Shown: one piece after another, positions 5,511 through 5,959 of the stretch
How the letters are laid out: each line of letters starts with the position of its first letter
How positions within the stretch are numbered: the first letter of the stretch is position 1
NCBI GenBank assembly: GCA_002327785.1
Contig: DCUI01000278.1
Location: 1-5,959 of the forward strand
Length of the DNA: 5,959 nt
Direction of reading: 5' to 3'
DNA from: Phycisphaerales bacterium UBA2218
GTDB lineage: Bacteria > Planctomycetota > Phycisphaerae > Sedimentisphaerales > Anaerobacaceae
Program-made: the position numbers and the translations under genes
Notes under the pieces: model-generated
The model's input: only the letters and a program-made list of their open reading frames with translations
What the model was told of the DNA's origin: nothing
Database searches by the model: none

Positions 5511-5959
5511 GCGGGCCTCAGTGTGCAGCAAGGCCAGGCTCTCGGACTACTGCGACAAGATTGTCTGGTTCTATATCTGGAGGGCTGGCTGACCCGCTTG
5601 CCGAGAGGAGATGTGTCATCTCCAAACACTCCATGAGAAGTACAGCGGCAAGGGCCTCGTCATCCTGGGCTTCAACTGCTCCGACGGCAAGGAGATTGCC
5701 CTCCAATTCATCCGCGAGAGCAGAGCGACGTTCCCCACGATCCTGGATTCTTCCGAGACAGCGACCAAGAGCGGGTTCAGGGACTACAAGATGGGTGGCG
5801 TGCCGCTGAATTACGTCATCGACCACCAGGGCAAGGTCGTAGATGAATGGTATGGGTACGAGGAGGGCCACAAACGGGCCCTCGCGGCCCTGGAGAAGGC
5901 CGGCCTCGGATCATCTCGGACAATGGCCCGCAGTTCATCGCGGACACGGAAGAGTTGGT
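5488..5959 (+). CDS. Thioredoxin/TlpA-like protein with in-frame TGA at the redox motif (UxxC): candidate selenoprotein, right end open
   Basis: One frame, read through TGA 5590-5592, gives a continuous thioredoxin-like domain. Counting from ATG 5488 (GAGG at 5475-5478), residues 20-34 are RLSDYCDKIVWFYIW-like strand sequence, followed by U35-P36-A37-C38-REEM in place of the usual C-x-x-C-REEM. After that come HLQTLHEKYSGKGLVILGFN, the cis-proline loop GGVP (P106), and NYVIDHQGKVVDEWYGY with a final helix EEGHKRALAALEKAGL. Both sides of the TGA are clearly the same fold, and the TGA falls exactly on the first redox cysteine. The start overlaps the hydrolase gene by 23 bases, suggesting translational coupling. 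No signal peptide is seen, and the usual 'PDF.L.DLDG' lead-in of TlpA proteins is missing. After about 5909 the residues no longer fit the fold and no stop occurs before the window edge. Either Sec is inserted here or this is a TGC-to-TGA pseudogene; an internal ATG at 5611 would skip the active site. Confidence 0.72.
5590..5623 (+). promoter_or_regulatory. Candidate bacterial SECIS element: UGA plus downstream hairpin
   Basis: TGA (5590-5592) is followed by GGAGATG (5607-5613) and its exact complement CATCTCC (5617-5623), closing on TGT; opening the last pair gives the loop GUGUC. The loop starts about 20 bases after the UGA and carries G and U at its start. This agrees with the general description of bacterial SECIS elements: a short stem with a small loop, G among the first loop bases, roughly 16-37 bases past the UGA. 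A lower GAG/CTC pairing (5603-5605 with 5629-5631) may extend it. Such hairpins can arise by chance, so support is moderate. Confidence 0.5.
5898..5959 (+). mobile_element. Integrase/transposase core fragment (rve type, IS3/IS481-like), 5'-truncated
   Basis: In a frame different from the thioredoxin gene, bases 5901-5958 read RPRIISDNGPQFIADTEEL. This is the strand around the second catalytic Asp (SDNGPQF) of DDE integrase-core transposases of the IS3/IS481 type. The preceding codons belong to the thioredoxin helix, so the transposase N-terminal half is absent. The fragment runs off the right edge, so its 3' half, terminal repeat and any target duplication cannot be seen. Confidence 0.72.

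Noticed and set aside
5507..5809. 100-codon plus-strand frame overlapping the thioredoxin gene
   Set aside because: Ser/Arg/Thr-rich composition typical of a shifted frame; the thioredoxin motifs lie in the neighbouring frame.
5611..5959. ATG 5611 as the true start of the thioredoxin-like protein
   Set aside because: The purine-rich GAGGAG abuts the ATG with no spacing, and this start would delete the first strand and the redox motif, although the upstream frame clearly encodes them.

Overview
The window looks like chromosomal DNA from a GC-rich, probably anaerobic or microaerophilic bacterium. A member of the Planctomycetota, or a similar polysaccharide-degrading lineage, would fit. That placement is inference, resting on a secreted esterase/glycosidase-like fusion, a stand-alone rubrerythrin and a possible selenoprotein; no rRNA or marker gene is present to settle it.

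Left part (1-2258, minus strand). A gene at 479-2116 encodes a 545-residue protein with a long coiled coil and a short C-terminal domain that I do not recognise by name. Next comes a possible 67-codon ORF (255-458), then the start of a NYN-domain ribonuclease gene (271 down to the left edge). All three read leftwards with tight spacing, so they could be one transcription unit. The 545-codon gene has visibly lower GC than the genes to its right, which suggests horizontal acquisition. A large protein next to a NYN nuclease looks like an accessory, possibly defence-related, module.

Middle (2117-2717). About 600 bases without a convincing gene separate the leftward module from the rightward genes. 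They hold candidate promoters for both directions and several inverted repeats.

Right part (2718-5959, plus strand). A diiron rubrerythrin-like ferritin-fold protein (2718-3179) is followed by a perfect 22-bp palindrome and a strong intrinsic terminator. Next is a secreted 741-residue protein (3285-5510) that joins a serine beta-lactamase-fold hydrolase to a TIM-barrel glycosidase-like domain and a C-terminal beta domain. Overlapping its end is a thioredoxin/TlpA-like gene (about 5488 to the right edge). Its CxxC redox motif is written TGA-Pro-Ala-Cys, and a perfect 7-bp hairpin lies about 20 nt past the TGA, where a bacterial SECIS element would be expected. This may be an unannotated UxxC selenoprotein; the alternative is a nonsense-mutated pseudogene. 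Near its 3' end the homology switches to a fragment of an rve-type integrase/transposase core in another frame, which marks a recombination junction.

The two items most worth following up are the TGA-containing thioredoxin and the coiled-coil protein plus NYN-nuclease module.
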